64,000 bases of DNA from an uncultured Oscillibacter sp. (GTDB taxonomy: Bacteria; Bacillota; Clostridia; Oscillospirales; Oscillospiraceae). Of the stretch, positions 8,587 to 17,405 are shown piece after piece. Made by a program: the position numbers and the translations under genes. Numbering within the stretch: position 1 is the first letter of the stretch; each line of letters begins with the position of its first letter. The stretch spans positions 1 to 64,000 of the forward strand of contig CANAWG010000001.1 of assembly GCA_947365245.1 (NCBI GenBank). The letters run 5' to 3'. Under the pieces are notes generated by a model. It was given only the letters and a program-made list of their open reading frames with translations. It did no database searches and had not been told where the DNA came from.

Positions 8587-10658
8587 AACTTGTAATTGCA
8601 GAGAAACCGAGCGTCGGGGCGGCGATTGCCGCCGTACTTGGCGCGAATGAAAAGCGCAGCGGATATTTTGAGGGCAGCGGCTACCTTGTGTCCTGGTGTA
8701 TCGGGCATTTGATTAGCCTTGCGGACGCGGCGACCTACAACGAGCAGTACCGAAAATGGAAGTATGACGATCTCCCCATTGTCCCGCAGGATTGGCAGTT
8801 TACCGTTGCCAGCGGCAAGGAGCAGCAGTTTTCCGTACTCAAAGACCTTATGCACCGCAGCGACGTTTCCGAGATTGTCAATGCGTGCGACAGCGGGCGC
8901 GAGGGAGAACTCATTTTTCGCTTTGTCTATGAACAGGCAAATTGCAAAAAGCCCTTTTCCCGCCTTTGGATTAGCAGTATGGAAGAAAGCGCAATCCGCG
9001 AGGGCTTTTCAAACCTTAAAGACGGGCGCAGCTATGACGACCTCTATCAATCCGCGCTTTGCAGAGCAAAGGCAGATTGGCTTGTCGGGATTAACGCGAC
9101 CCGCCTTTTCTCTATCCTCTATCACAAAACGCTGAATGTCGGCAGAGTGCAGACGCCCACCCTTACCATGCTGGTAAACCGCGACTATGCGATCAGCAGC
9201 TTTAAGAAAGAAAAATATCATGTTGTCCGTCTGGACGCGGGTGGTGTTTCGGCTTTGTCCGAAAGGCTGAACGACGAAGCGGCAGCGCAGCAGATGAAAG
9301 CGGCTTGCGAGAAATCGCAAGCCGTTTGTACTTCCCTCAAAAAAGAGAAAAAGACCGTTGCACCGCCGAAGCTGTTTGACCTTACCGCGTTGCAGCGCGA
9401 AGCCAACCGCCTGTACGGGTTTACGGCGAAACAGACCCTTGATTATGCGCAAGCCCTCTATGAAAAGCGGTTTTTGACCTATCCCCGCACCGACAGCAAA
9501 TATATCACTTCCGATATGCAGGACAGCACAAAGGAACTCATTACCGGGCTTTGTTCGCTGCTTCCCTTTATGCGGGACGTGAAGCTGCAAGCAGACCTTA
9601 CAAGGGTTTGCGACAACAGCAAAGTAACCGACCACCACGCTATTTTGCCGACAGCCGAGTTTTTGAAAGCGGGATTTTCTTCCCTTGCCGACAGCGAAAC
9701 AAAACTTATGACCCTTGTGTGCGCGAAGCTGCTTTGCGCCGCAGCCGCGCCCTATGAATACGAAGCGGTTACGGCGGTTATCTCTTGCGGCGGCTATACC
9801 TTTACCGTAAAGGGCAAGACGACGCTTTGCGAGGGGTGGCGTGAGATTGAAAAGCTGTCCCGCGCCGCGTCCGAGGAACAGGACGAGGACGCAGATCCGG
9901 AAACCGTTTTGCCGCCGCTTGCCGAGGGGCAGACCTTTGACAATCCGGCAGCGGAGATCTCCGAGCGTTACACGCAGCCCCCGAAAGCATATACCGAAGA
10001 TACGCTTCTGTCCGCTATGGAGAACGCGGGCAAGGAAGAAACGCCGGAGGACGCAGAGCGCAAAGGGTTAGGCACTACCGCAACGCGGGCGGGTATCATT
10101 GAAAAACTCATTAGCGCGGGCTTTGCCGAGCGCAAGGGCAAAAAGCTAATCCCCACAAAGGACGGGTATAACCTTGCCGCTATTCTGCCCGAAGTCCTTA
10201 CGTCCCCGCAGCTTACGGCAGAATGGGAAACCCGCCTTACCGGGATTGCCAAAGGCAGCGACAGCCCGGACGACTTCATGCGCAGCATTGAGGAAATGAC
10301 AGCGGGGCTTATCAAAACCTATTCCGCGATTTCCGAAGATAAAGCGAAGCTGTTTACCCCGCAGCGGGAAGCAATCGGCACTTGTCCCCGTTGCGGCGCG
10401 GCGGTTTACGAGGGCAAGAAAAACTATTACTGTTCCGACAGGGCTTGCAGCTTTGTCATGTGGAAAAATGACTTGTTCTTTCAGCAGCGCAAAAAGACTT
10501 TCACAAAGGCGATTGCCGCCGCCCTTTTGAAAGACGGAAAGGTAAAAATCAAGGGTATGTACTCCACCAAAACCGGAAAGACCTTTGACGGGGTTGTGCT
10601 GCTTGCCGACACAGGCGGCAAGTATGTAAACTTCCGCGTCGAGCAGAACCGAAAATGA
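8583..10658 (+). CDS. topB: DNA topoisomerase III (element-borne)
   Basis: The 691-residue type IA topoisomerase has a TOPRIM domain at the N terminus (LVIAEKPSVGAAIA; ACDSGREGELIF carries acidic metal ligands), and the catalytic tyrosine in FLTYPRTDSKY near residue 305. A C-terminal zinc-finger-like segment (CPRCGAAVYEG ... YCSDRAC) lies near residues 600-625. It relaxes or decatenates single-strand-containing DNA, which suits processing of transferred strands. The start is ATGA-coupled to the DUF4366 gene. Element copies of topB at this position are characteristic of Tn1549-type elements. Confidence 0.93.
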   Translation: MKLVIAEKPSVGAAIAAVLGANEKRSGYFEGSGYLVSWCIGHLISLADAATYNEQYRKWKYDDLPIVPQDWQFTVASGKEQQFSVLKDLMHRSDVSEIVNACDSGREGELIFRFVYEQANCKKPFSRLWISSMEESAIREGFSNLKDGRSYDDLYQSALCRAKADWLVGINATRLFSILYHKTLNVGRVQTPTLTMLVNRDYAISSFKKEKYHVVRLDAGGVSALSERLNDEAAAQQMKAACEKSQAVCTSLKKEKKTVAPPKLFDLTALQREANRLYGFTAKQTLDYAQALYEKRFLTYPRTDSKYITSDMQDSTKELITGLCSLLPFMRDVKLQADLTRVCDNSKVTDHHAILPTAEFLKAGFSSLADSETKLMTLVCAKLLCAAAAPYEYEAVTAVISCGGYTFTVKGKTTLCEGWREIEKLSRAASEEQDEDADPETVLPPLAEGQTFDNPAAEISERYTQPPKAYTEDTLLSAMENAGKEETPEDAERKGLGTTATRAGIIEKLISAGFAERKGKKLIPTKDGYNLAAILPEVLTSPQLTAEWETRLTGIAKGSDSPDDFMRSIEEMTAGLIKTYSAISEDKAKLFTPQREAIGTCPRCGAAVYEGKKNYYCSDRACSFVMWKNDLFFQQRKKTFTKAIAAALLKDGKVKIKGMYSTKTGKTFDGVVLLADTGGKYVNFRVEQNRK

Positions 10659-11023
10659 TTAGGCTTGATGAAAAGCAGTATCGAGCCGTTAAGAAAATGA
10701 CCCGCGCCGCGTGCGCCAACAACGATTGCGGGAACTGTCTGCTATTGGACGACGGGGAAACTTGCGTTTGTGTGCAGAGTATCAGCTATTCGCTGTTATG
10801 CCGTTATTTCCGCGAAGCGGTTTTACCCGCAGACAGGCAGCTATGCGAACAGATCACCCGCAGCGGGGAAACCGATTTGAAGCGTTGCGCGGTATGCGGC
10901 AGCACGTTTGCGGCGGGCAGCAATCGGGCAAAATACTGTCCCGATTGTGCGGCAAAGATACGCCGCAGACAGAAAGCGGAAAGTGAGAGAAACAGGCGTT
11001 TACGGATAAAAACAACTACATAG
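10655..11023 (+). CDS. Cysteine-rich VLP domain protein
   Basis: The 122-residue protein has two Cys clusters: CANNDCGNCLLL with CVCV near residues 18-40, and CAVCGSTF with YCPDC near residues 78-99. These look like zinc-binding ribbons. A basic tail follows. This matches the Cys-rich VLP domain family found right after topB in these elements. It is ATGA-coupled to topB and ends next to the duplicated dyad block. DNA or RNA binding is plausible; the function is not known. Confidence 0.78.
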   Translation: MIRLDEKQYRAVKKMTRAACANNDCGNCLLLDDGETCVCVQSISYSLLCRYFREAVLPADRQLCEQITRSGETDLKRCAVCGSTFAAGSNRAKYCPDCAAKIRRRQKAESERNRRLRIKTTT

Positions 11024-11118
11024 CAAGCACAGCAAACGAGTACCCGTTTGCGAGAAATGCCCGCGCTTCCCATAGAGAGCGCGGGCATTTTGCTTGTTGG
11101 GATAGTCCCAAACCCTTA
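11021..11118 (+). repeat. oriT-like dyad block, copy 1 (interrupted by a hairpin)
   Basis: Bases 11021-11060 match the reverse complement of 17741-17780 at 39 of 40 positions, and 11091-11118 match the reverse complement of 17716-17743 at 27 of 28. Between them sits an extra hairpin with 13-bp perfect arms (11055-11067 and 11078-11090) that probably ends the upstream operon. The block contains two dyads, CAAACG-N6-CGTTTG and TTGGGA-N3-TCCCAA. It lies just upstream of the antirestriction gene in the same relative orientation as copy 2 lies upstream of mobC. A shared promoter, operator or transfer-origin function is inferred. Confidence 0.75.
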
Positions 11119-11147
11119 AAAATCGAGAAAGGACGTGATGAAACAAT

Positions 11148-14100
11148 ATGCCGTATTCTTCATACGACCATGACAAATTGGAAACCGCCGAAACCATGCG
11201 GATAGAACGCCGGATATATTTTGAAGCAAAGGACGGGGAGATTGCCCCCTATGTTTCTTTGCCGCCGGAGCAGCTACACGCCATGCGCGAGGAAAGCGCG
11301 GCAGCGGAACAGGCGATTTTTAACGACCTTGCAAGACGCGCCGCCGCTTGGGAGGAACAGGCGGGAAAAACGCTTTTGCTTGACAAAGCGATTGAATACA
11401 CAAGGACAACCGTTGTGCAGCACACTTCTAACGAGTGGCAGAAAGGCGAATATGACCGATACACCCGCAGCAACCGGGTATATCAGATGAACTACCACAT
11501 TTACGAGAATACCCGCTACGACAAAGAAGCGCAGCAATCTATCCCGTATTCATGGACGCTTACATGGAGCGTGCGCACCAACAGCCCAAGCAGAACCCAA
11601 GCGAAGATCGCCGGACAGGACAGAAAGGTTTTCACCGATAAGGCGGCTATGGAAAAGTATCTGAATGGGCGTATCAAAGCGTATGACCGCTTGTTTACGG
11701 AAATCTCCCCGCCTATCCCGCAGGAGTACGCCGACTATTTCAAAGTAAACGGTATGCTCATGCCGGACTACACCATAGAGGGCGAGGAACCGCCGCAACA
11801 GCAACAGGCGACAGCTATCCCCGAAAATACCGGGCAGGAAAAGGAGCGTGAACACATGGACGGACAGTTTTCAATTATGATAGGCAACCGCAGCCGCTTT
11901 GAAGCGGGCGACCCAAGCGGTTATTGGCTGGATATGCCCGCCACAAAGGAGCAGCTTCACGAAGCTATGCAGAGCGTCGGCATTACCGCAGACAACCCGC
12001 AGGATTTTTCCATTCGCGGTTATTCCGACGACCCGGAGAAACATATTGCCTTGCCTTATGACATGGTATGCGCCGCCAGCGTGGACGAACTCAATTTTCT
12101 TGCGGCGCGGATTGAGCAGCTGGACCCCGCCGAGATCGGCAAGCTGAACGCAGCCTTGCAGCAGAAAAACGGCTTTGAGAACATCGGACAGGTAATCGAC
12201 TTCACCTACAACGTGGATTTCTACGTCCATATTCCCGAAGTACATACCTACCGCGATTTGGGCGACTACTACTTAAATCAATCCGGCATGGTACAAATGC
12301 CCGAAGAATGGAAAGGCGGGATTGACCTTGCCGCTTTTGGCAGAAACGCCGCCGAGCAGGAAAAAGGCGCGTTTACCGAATACGGCTATCTCGTCGAAAG
12401 CGGCGACGAGTGGGAGCGTCAATTTGAGGGGCGCGAAGTGCCGGAGGAATACCGCATTATGAGTTACCCGCAGCAAGAGCGCGGCGAACAGGATAAAGTC
12501 TTTATGGACGTAGCCGAAGCGCAGCAGACAGAAACGCCGCCCGCCGAGCCGCCGCAGCCCCGCCCCGTCGTGCCGATTATCCTTTCTTCTGAAAAACCCG
12601 GCGACAAGGTAAAGGAGATCACCGCCCGTCTGGAACAGGGCATACAAGCAATTTTTGACAGCGACCGCTACAAAGAGTTTTTAACGGCTATGTCAAAGTT
12701 TCACGATTACAGCTTGAATAACACTATCCTAATTGCCATGCAGGGCGGCAATTTGGTAAAGGGCTATTCACAATGGCAGAAAGAGTTTGACCGCCATGTG
12801 AAAAGCGGCGAGAAAGGTATTAAAATCTTTGCCCCCGCGCCCTACAAGGTAAAAAAGCTGGTGGATAAAATCGACCCCGACACAAGAAAGCCCATACTTG
12901 ACAGCGAGGGAAAGACGGTTAAGGAAGAAAAGGAAGTTACCGTTCCCGCCTTTAAGGTTGTAACCGTCTTTGACATTTCGCAGACCGAGGGCAAGGAGTT
13001 TCCCGACCTCTCCGTTAAACCGCTGCTTGCCGATGTAGAACAGTACGAGGACTTTTTCGCTGCCCTTGAAAAAGCGTCCCCCGTTCCGATTGCTTTTGAG
13101 CAGATCACAAACGGCGCAAACGGATATTTCAGCTTGACCGATAAGCGAATTGCTATCAAAGAGGGTGTGAGTGAGCTGCAAGCGGTTAAGACCGCCATTC
13201 ACGAAATCGCCCATGCGAAGCTGCATGACGTGGACTTAAACGCCCCGCTGGAGGAACAAAACCGCATTGACCGCCGCAGCCGCGAGGTACAGGCTGAAAG
13301 CGTTGCCTATACGGTGTGTCAGCATTTCGGGCTTGATACGTCCGATTACTCTTTCGGGTATGTTGCCGGGTGGAGCAGCGGCAAGGAAATGACCGAATTA
13401 AAAGCGTCCCTTGAAACGATACAGGAAACCGCAAAGGAACTCATTACCGAGATTGAGGGACATTTTACCGAATTGCAGCAGCAGCGGCAAGCCGAGCAGG
13501 AGCAAGCGCAGCAGACCCCCGTATTTGATAAGCTATCTCCCGAACAGCAGCAAGCCCTATCCGATACCGTAAAAGATACGCTGCAACTGCTTGTAGACGC
13601 AGACAAGCGGATTTATGGCGACGTTACGGGCAAGACCCTTGAAGCAATCGCAGCGCAAGGGTATTCCTACAAAGACGGGCAGCTTGAAAAGCAGCAGCCG
13701 GAAGCGACCCCCGAAAGCCTTATGACGGGCGAAACCGTCAGAACGCCGCGAGGAAACTTTTGCATTACCGACATGAGCCGCGAACAGATCGAAGCGGCGG
13801 GCTTTGGGTTTCATCATGCGTCGGAGGACGGGAAGTATCTCATTATGGGAAATGGTACACAGGCTTATGCCATAGCTGCCGAGCAGCCGCAGCGGGATAA
13901 TCCCTTAAAGCACGTTGAGGACATTGTAGAGCAGAACGACAACAACTTTGACGGGATTATCAATAATACGCCGCAAACGCCCACCATCGCGGATTTGGAG
14001 CAGCGGGCAAAGGCGGGTGAAGCGATCTCCGTTACCGACCTTGCGAAAGCGGTAAAAGCCGAGAAACGGGAGCAACCGCAGAAGAAACCGTCCATTTTGA

Positions 14101-14183
14101 AGAAGCTGGATGAGTACAAGAAACAGGCGGCGCCGCAGCCGAAAGACAAGCAGAAAGAGCAGAAAAAGGATTTGGAGGTTTGA
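11148..14183 (+). CDS. Fused antirestriction protein: ArdA-like, ArdC-like and metallopeptidase domains
   Basis: This 1011-residue protein appears composite. Residues 1-230 are uncharacterised. Residues 240-445 (FSIMIGNRSRFEAGD ... WLDMP) look like ArdA, a DNA mimic that blocks type I restriction enzymes. Residues 475-600 (FHDYSLNNTILIAMQ) resemble the single-strand DNA-binding N domain of ArdC/LtrC. Residues 640-760 carry HEIAHAKLH, an HExxH zinc-peptidase motif of the ImmA/IrrE and ArdC class. The tail is Gln/Lys-rich. The ATG at 11148 follows GAAAGGACGTGATG. Placement behind an oriT-like block fits early expression in a recipient, protecting incoming DNA. Domain limits are my reading. Confidence 0.75.
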   Translation: MPYSSYDHDKLETAETMRIERRIYFEAKDGEIAPYVSLPPEQLHAMREESAAAEQAIFNDLARRAAAWEEQAGKTLLLDKAIEYTRTTVVQHTSNEWQKGEYDRYTRSNRVYQMNYHIYENTRYDKEAQQSIPYSWTLTWSVRTNSPSRTQAKIAGQDRKVFTDKAAMEKYLNGRIKAYDRLFTEISPPIPQEYADYFKVNGMLMPDYTIEGEEPPQQQQATAIPENTGQEKEREHMDGQFSIMIGNRSRFEAGDPSGYWLDMPATKEQLHEAMQSVGITADNPQDFSIRGYSDDPEKHIALPYDMVCAASVDELNFLAARIEQLDPAEIGKLNAALQQKNGFENIGQVIDFTYNVDFYVHIPEVHTYRDLGDYYLNQSGMVQMPEEWKGGIDLAAFGRNAAEQEKGAFTEYGYLVESGDEWERQFEGREVPEEYRIMSYPQQERGEQDKVFMDVAEAQQTETPPAEPPQPRPVVPIILSSEKPGDKVKEITARLEQGIQAIFDSDRYKEFLTAMSKFHDYSLNNTILIAMQGGNLVKGYSQWQKEFDRHVKSGEKGIKIFAPAPYKVKKLVDKIDPDTRKPILDSEGKTVKEEKEVTVPAFKVVTVFDISQTEGKEFPDLSVKPLLADVEQYEDFFAALEKASPVPIAFEQITNGANGYFSLTDKRIAIKEGVSELQAVKTAIHEIAHAKLHDVDLNAPLEEQNRIDRRSREVQAESVAYTVCQHFGLDTSDYSFGYVAGWSSGKEMTELKASLETIQETAKELITEIEGHFTELQQQRQAEQEQAQQTPVFDKLSPEQQQALSDTVKDTLQLLVDADKRIYGDVTGKTLEAIAAQGYSYKDGQLEKQQPEATPESLMTGETVRTPRGNFCITDMSREQIEAAGFGFHHASEDGKYLIMGNGTQAYAIAAEQPQRDNPLKHVEDIVEQNDNNFDGIINNTPQTPTIADLEQRAKAGEAISVTDLAKAVKAEKREQPQKKPSILKKLDEYKKQAAPQPKDKQKEQKKDLEV

Positions 14184-14187
14184 TAGT

Positions 14188-14397
14188 ATGAATATCCGCT
14201 TTACCATTGAGGAAGAAAACATAATTGCGATTTACGCCGAGGACAGCCGGGAAAGGACGATTGATAATATCAACTCTGCCATGCCCTACATGGACGAGGA
14301 TATGCGCCAGCTTGCCGCCACAGCGGTAAACAAGCTGCAATCCATGACGGACAGCGCATTTTCCGAAACTGTCTTTACTCTCACCGACGACGAATAA
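14188..14397 (+). CDS. Transposon-transfer assisting family protein
   Basis: The 69-residue protein starts at ATG 14188 after GGAGG (14174-14178) and reads MNIRFTIEEENIIAIY. It then has an acidic patch, PYMDEDMRQLA, and a C-terminal TLTDDE. This matches the short TTRAP-type proteins that follow the LtrC-like gene in Tn916/Tn1549-like elements. It sits 4 bases after the antirestriction gene and is followed by a strong terminator, so it closes this transcription unit. Its biochemical role is not established. Confidence 0.75.
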   Translation: MNIRFTIEEENIIAIYAEDSRERTIDNINSAMPYMDEDMRQLAATAVNKLQSMTDSAFSETVFTLTDDE

Positions 14398-14408
14398 GCC
14401 TTAACGAA

Positions 14409-14457
14409 ACGGGGGGCGCGGTTGCCGATTGCCGGCACCGCACCCCCGTTTTTTATC
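14409..14457. terminator. Bidirectional terminator between convergent genes
   Basis: A GC-rich hairpin (GGGGG-CGCGGT-TGCCG ... CGGCA-CCGC-ACCCCC) is followed by TTTTTT. It lies between the transfer-assisting gene and the convergent SLOG gene. Its core is nearly the same as that of the hairpin at 15430-15477. Confidence 0.85.
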
Positions 14458-14905
14458 GTTCCAGCAAGATTATCTTTTTTCCCTGTTTTTGTGCGTACCG
14501 CAGCGTCGTATATGCCCCGCCGAAGTCGCGCCAAACCATAACAATCAAATAGTCGCTATTATCCACAAGCCACCTGTTGCGGGCGGGTATTGCCCGCTTA
14601 TAGTGTATCTCCGCTAACTCTGCCGGGATAAGAATATCATCAAAACTCGTTTCGTAATACTCCTTATACTCGTTTAATTTTTGTTGCATATAGGGAAGAA
14701 CAAGCGTCAGCCGGATTTCTTTGTTTGGGTATTTTCTTTTCAGATTGCGGACAGCAGCAGCGGAAAATCCGTCGAACTCTCCCATACCGCCGACGTAACA
14801 ATATAACGTATCTTCATTTTCGATCAGCGTTTCAAGCGCGTTTTCTATTTTTTGAGTGCAGGAGCCGAAAACTTCTCTATGCCCTGCAAAGGTGCAAGTA
14901 ATCAT
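14453..14905 (-). CDS. SLOG-family (DUF1273/YpsA-like) protein
   Basis: The 150-residue protein starts ITCTFAGHREVFG. This resembles the nucleotide-binding start of the SLOG superfamily (YpsA, DUF1273), and a YVGGMGEFDGFSA loop and a late YLIVMVWRDFGGAYTTLRYA segment follow. These proteins have Rossmann-like folds thought to sense or bind nucleotide-derived ligands. It is transcribed away from the XRE regulator at 15067, with a palindromic operator candidate between them. No signal or membrane segment is seen. The ligand and role in the element are unknown. Confidence 0.75.
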   Translation of the reverse strand: MITCTFAGHREVFGSCTQKIENALETLIENEDTLYCYVGGMGEFDGFSAAAVRNLKRKYPNKEIRLTLVLPYMQQKLNEYKEYYETSFDDILIPAELAEIHYKRAIPARNRWLVDNSDYLIVMVWRDFGGAYTTLRYAQKQGKKIILLER

Positions 14906-14976
14906 TGTATTCCCTCACATATATTAGAAATACAGCTTGTGAGGTGGAATATAAAATATTTTCATCAAAATACAAA

Positions 14977-15012
14977 CTGTATAAAGCAATCCTTTATACA
15001 GATTATTATAAT
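14977..15012 (+). promoter_or_regulatory. Palindromic operator and -10 box upstream of XRE regulator
   Basis: A perfect 10-bp inverted repeat (CTGTATAAAG and CTTTATACAG, 5-base spacer) spans 14977-15001. It is followed at once by TATAAT at 15007-15012. A repressor bound here would cover the -35 region of the XRE gene and could also reach the divergent SLOG promoter. Autoregulation is inferred. Confidence 0.6.
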
Positions 15013-15066
15013 GATACAGCGGAAAAAATACAATATAAGAAAGTGAGTGATTGCGAGGGATTTTTA

Positions 15067-15417
15067 ATGGAATTAGATTATAGAGCGATTGGCAAGCGCA
15101 TAAAGATTGCCCGTATTAAAGCGGATTTGACACAGGAAGCATTAGCAGAAAAAGCGTCGCTTTCCACAACACACATGAGCAACATCGAAACAGGCAACTC
15201 CAAATTGAGTTTGCCGACGATTGTATCTTTGGCAAATGCCCTTTCCGTTTCTGTTGACGAGTTTTTATGTGATAGCGTGATACACTCCAAAGATATTTTT
15301 TCGCAGGAGATACAAGACCTTGTTTCCGATTGCGACGAATACGAAATCCGCATGATTGCAGACTTTGTAAGGGCGGCAAAGGAAACCATACGCAAAAATG
15401 CCAAACTGAAAGAGTGA
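15067..15417 (+). CDS. XRE-family helix-turn-helix regulator
   Basis: The 116-residue protein has an N-terminal helix-turn-helix at about residues 8-62 (KIARIKADLTQEALAEKA, then LSTTHMSNIETG), the classic Cro/CI-type fold. The C-terminal half, around EYEIRMIADFVRAAKETI, is helical and may mediate dimerisation. I take the ATG at 15067 because it begins the conserved domain and has GCGAGGGA just upstream; earlier in-frame starts lie in AT-rich leader sequence. Autorepression through the adjacent palindrome is likely. Confidence 0.85.
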   Translation: MELDYRAIGKRIKIARIKADLTQEALAEKASLSTTHMSNIETGNSKLSLPTIVSLANALSVSVDEFLCDSVIHSKDIFSQEIQDLVSDCDEYEIRMIADFVRAAKETIRKNAKLKE

Positions 15418-15429
15418 TTAGAATAAAGC

Positions 15430-15477
15430 AGGGGCGCGGCTGCCGATTGTCGGCACCGCGCCCCGTTCTTTTTTGCT
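15430..15477 (+). terminator. Rho-independent terminator of XRE gene
   Basis: The hairpin GGGGCGCGG-CTGCCGA ... TCGGCA-CCGCGCCCC is followed by GTTCTTTTTTG. It shares its core with the terminator 1 kb upstream (14409-14457). Confidence 0.85.
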
Positions 15478-15608
15478 TTTTCGTGGAACATTAGAAAGGC
15501 ATTTTTTGAGGTTTGAGTATAAAGTATCGTCCATACCGCTTTCGCGCTCTGGAAGCCGCAGAAACACAGGCGTTTTCAGCCCTTAATGTTCCACTTGCTA
15601 CCCTTGTT

Positions 15609-16004
15609 TTATGCCTTATCTCTTGCCTTGATATGGAGAAGTAACATGACGATAAAAGCAAGCCCGCAGACCACATAAAACCAAAGTTGATCTGCATTGG
15701 AGATAATAAACGCCAGCAGCCCGAAAATGACCGCCCAGGCAGCAGACAGCAGCACCCCGATTACCCAAAATCCAAAACGTGTTTTTTGGAGAAACAACAG
15801 CAGCGCGAATACAGCCGCGCCGATCAGCACGCACAAGGCGGGGTGCAGCGTGAAAAAGTGATTGCAGCACACGCCGGATATAATACCGAGGGCGATACTG
15901 TCAAAAACAATGATATGCCCGATAAAAAGCCCCACTACCATAAGGATAAAGCTAACTACAAGACCGATTATTAAATAGGCTCCCGCCGCCGCTAAATAGC
16001 CCAT
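15609..16004 (-). CDS. Small polytopic membrane protein, unknown function
   Basis: The 131-residue protein is almost entirely hydrophobic, with about four or five membrane helices (residues 5-28, 33-50, 53-72, 78-100 and 105-125) and a short basic end, HIKARDKA. Its start at 16004 is followed by GYLAAAGAYLIIGLVV. It lies 63 bases downstream of the relaxase on the same strand and could be its operon partner. I do not recognise a family. Cargo, immunity or entry-exclusion roles are all possible, none supported directly. Confidence 0.6.
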   Translation of the reverse strand: MGYLAAAGAYLIIGLVVSFILMVVGLFIGHIIVFDSIALGIISGVCCNHFFTLHPALCVLIGAAVFALLLFLQKTRFGFWVIGVLLSAAWAVIFGLLAFIISNADQLWFYVVCGLAFIVMLLLHIKARDKA

Positions 16005-16067
16005 ATATACACTTCCTTTGTTCTTTGAATACAGTTTGATTGTAACAGGTTTTTGTGAAAAAATCTA

Positions 16068-17405
16068 TTAGCCCCGTTCCTGTTCTTTTGCCTTGCTTTG
16101 GGACGGATATAGAATACTGTCAACGTTCTTTTTGACAACGCCGTATTCCTGCATTTGCTTCTTGGCTTGACGATAATCCTCATACAATTTGCTTTTCCTG
16201 TCGTTTAAGCTGCTATACTCTTTACGCAGCGCGGCGAGATCGGGCAGCTTCTTTATCTGCATTTCCTTTAATGCCCTTGCCGCAGCTTCAAACAGAATTA
16301 TTTCGCTTTCATGCCCCCGCAGATACTTTTCCTTGTCCGGTGATTTTCGGTATTCGTCGTAAATCGGTTTTAACTGTCGGTACGTGGTGGTGTGCTTGAT
16401 AAGCAGCGACAAATCAGACATACGCTGCTCTACGTCCTTAACCGCCCTTGCCGCCGCGTCATGGGCGGTCATAATATCCGCGATTTTGCTTTCAAGGTCG
16501 CTGTAATATTCAATCTTGTTTTCAGTCAAGAAGTTCATGCTTTTTGCAGCCTGTTTCAGATTATGGATTTTCACCCACCGTTCATAGCCCGCCGATTGTT
16601 GGGCTTTAATGCTGTTTTCAATATCGACGACAAGACGGATTTTCTTATCTTCCCGCAGCGGTTTTGACTTGGCGATATATACGCCCTTGATACGTTCCTT
16701 TATCGCTTCTTCCGTATAGGCCGCGCCGAGCGTCTTTGCGCGGGTAAACCGTTCCTGTCCGGCAGCGCGGAAAGAAATATATTTGCCCTGTTTGATTTCA
16801 TACCCCATTTCCTGCAAACGGCGCAGCAGTTCGTCAAAATCTTTGACTTGGGGAATGAGGGTATCTATCGCCGTTTTCAGCTTTGCTTTGTAGCTTGTCC
16901 CTTGCTTTTCGGCGGTGTATTCCGCATAGCTTTTCCCTTTGTCCTGTCCCGGCACGACAACGGATAGCCCATGCTCTTTACATATCCTGTCGCTGGTGCG
17001 CCGGATAGCGTGATAGCTTTGCTTGTTGGAATGGTACTTTTTGTAGTCAACGAAGCTAACCGCATTGAAAATCAAGTGATTATGCAGATGGTCTTTATCG
17101 ACGTGAGTTGTCAAAACAAACTCATACTTGCCGCCTAAAATCTCTTTGGCAAGTTCCATGCCGATTTTGTGCGCTTCTTCCGGCGTGGTTTCGCCCACCG
17201 CAAAGGATTGTATCAAGTGCCGCCCTAAATGTGTGCCGCGATCTCCGGCAGTTTCTCGCGTCCATGCAAACTCTATATCGGCGGTTTCCAGCCCGCAGCC
17301 GAAAGAGGACGCAAGCAGTTTCCCGTCCGTCTTTTCGGGATTTAAGATATAGTCTATCGCGGCCTTTAAGGTTGATTTAATAGGGTGCGTCTTTGTAACC
17401 GCCAT
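16068..17405 (-). CDS. Relaxase/mobilization nuclease (VirD2-like, MobA)
   Basis: The 445-residue protein has a relaxase N-terminal domain. HVDKDHLHNHLIFN near residues 101-114 is the histidine triad (motif III) that binds the metal used to nick oriT, and an N-terminal tyrosine in AIDYILNPEKT is the likely nucleophile. The C-terminal half is long, helical and charged. It should cut and stay bound to the 5' end of the transferred strand. Its start overlaps mobC by 40 bases. The candidate oriT lies upstream of mobC at 17.7-17.8 kb. Confidence 0.9.
   Translation of the reverse strand: MAVTKTHPIKSTLKAAIDYILNPEKTDGKLLASSFGCGLETADIEFAWTRETAGDRGTHLGRHLIQSFAVGETTPEEAHKIGMELAKEILGGKYEFVLTTHVDKDHLHNHLIFNAVSFVDYKKYHSNKQSYHAIRRTSDRICKEHGLSVVVPGQDKGKSYAEYTAEKQGTSYKAKLKTAIDTLIPQVKDFDELLRRLQEMGYEIKQGKYISFRAAGQERFTRAKTLGAAYTEEAIKERIKGVYIAKSKPLREDKKIRLVVDIENSIKAQQSAGYERWVKIHNLKQAAKSMNFLTENKIEYYSDLESKIADIMTAHDAAARAVKDVEQRMSDLSLLIKHTTTYRQLKPIYDEYRKSPDKEKYLRGHESEIILFEAAARALKEMQIKKLPDLAALRKEYSSLNDRKSKLYEDYRQAKKQMQEYGVVKKNVDSILYPSQSKAKEQERG

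Noticed and set aside
14905-15066. N-terminal extension of the XRE regulator from 14905
   Set aside because: The extension runs through AT-rich operator and promoter sequence; the conserved domain starts at 15067 with its own ribosome binding site.
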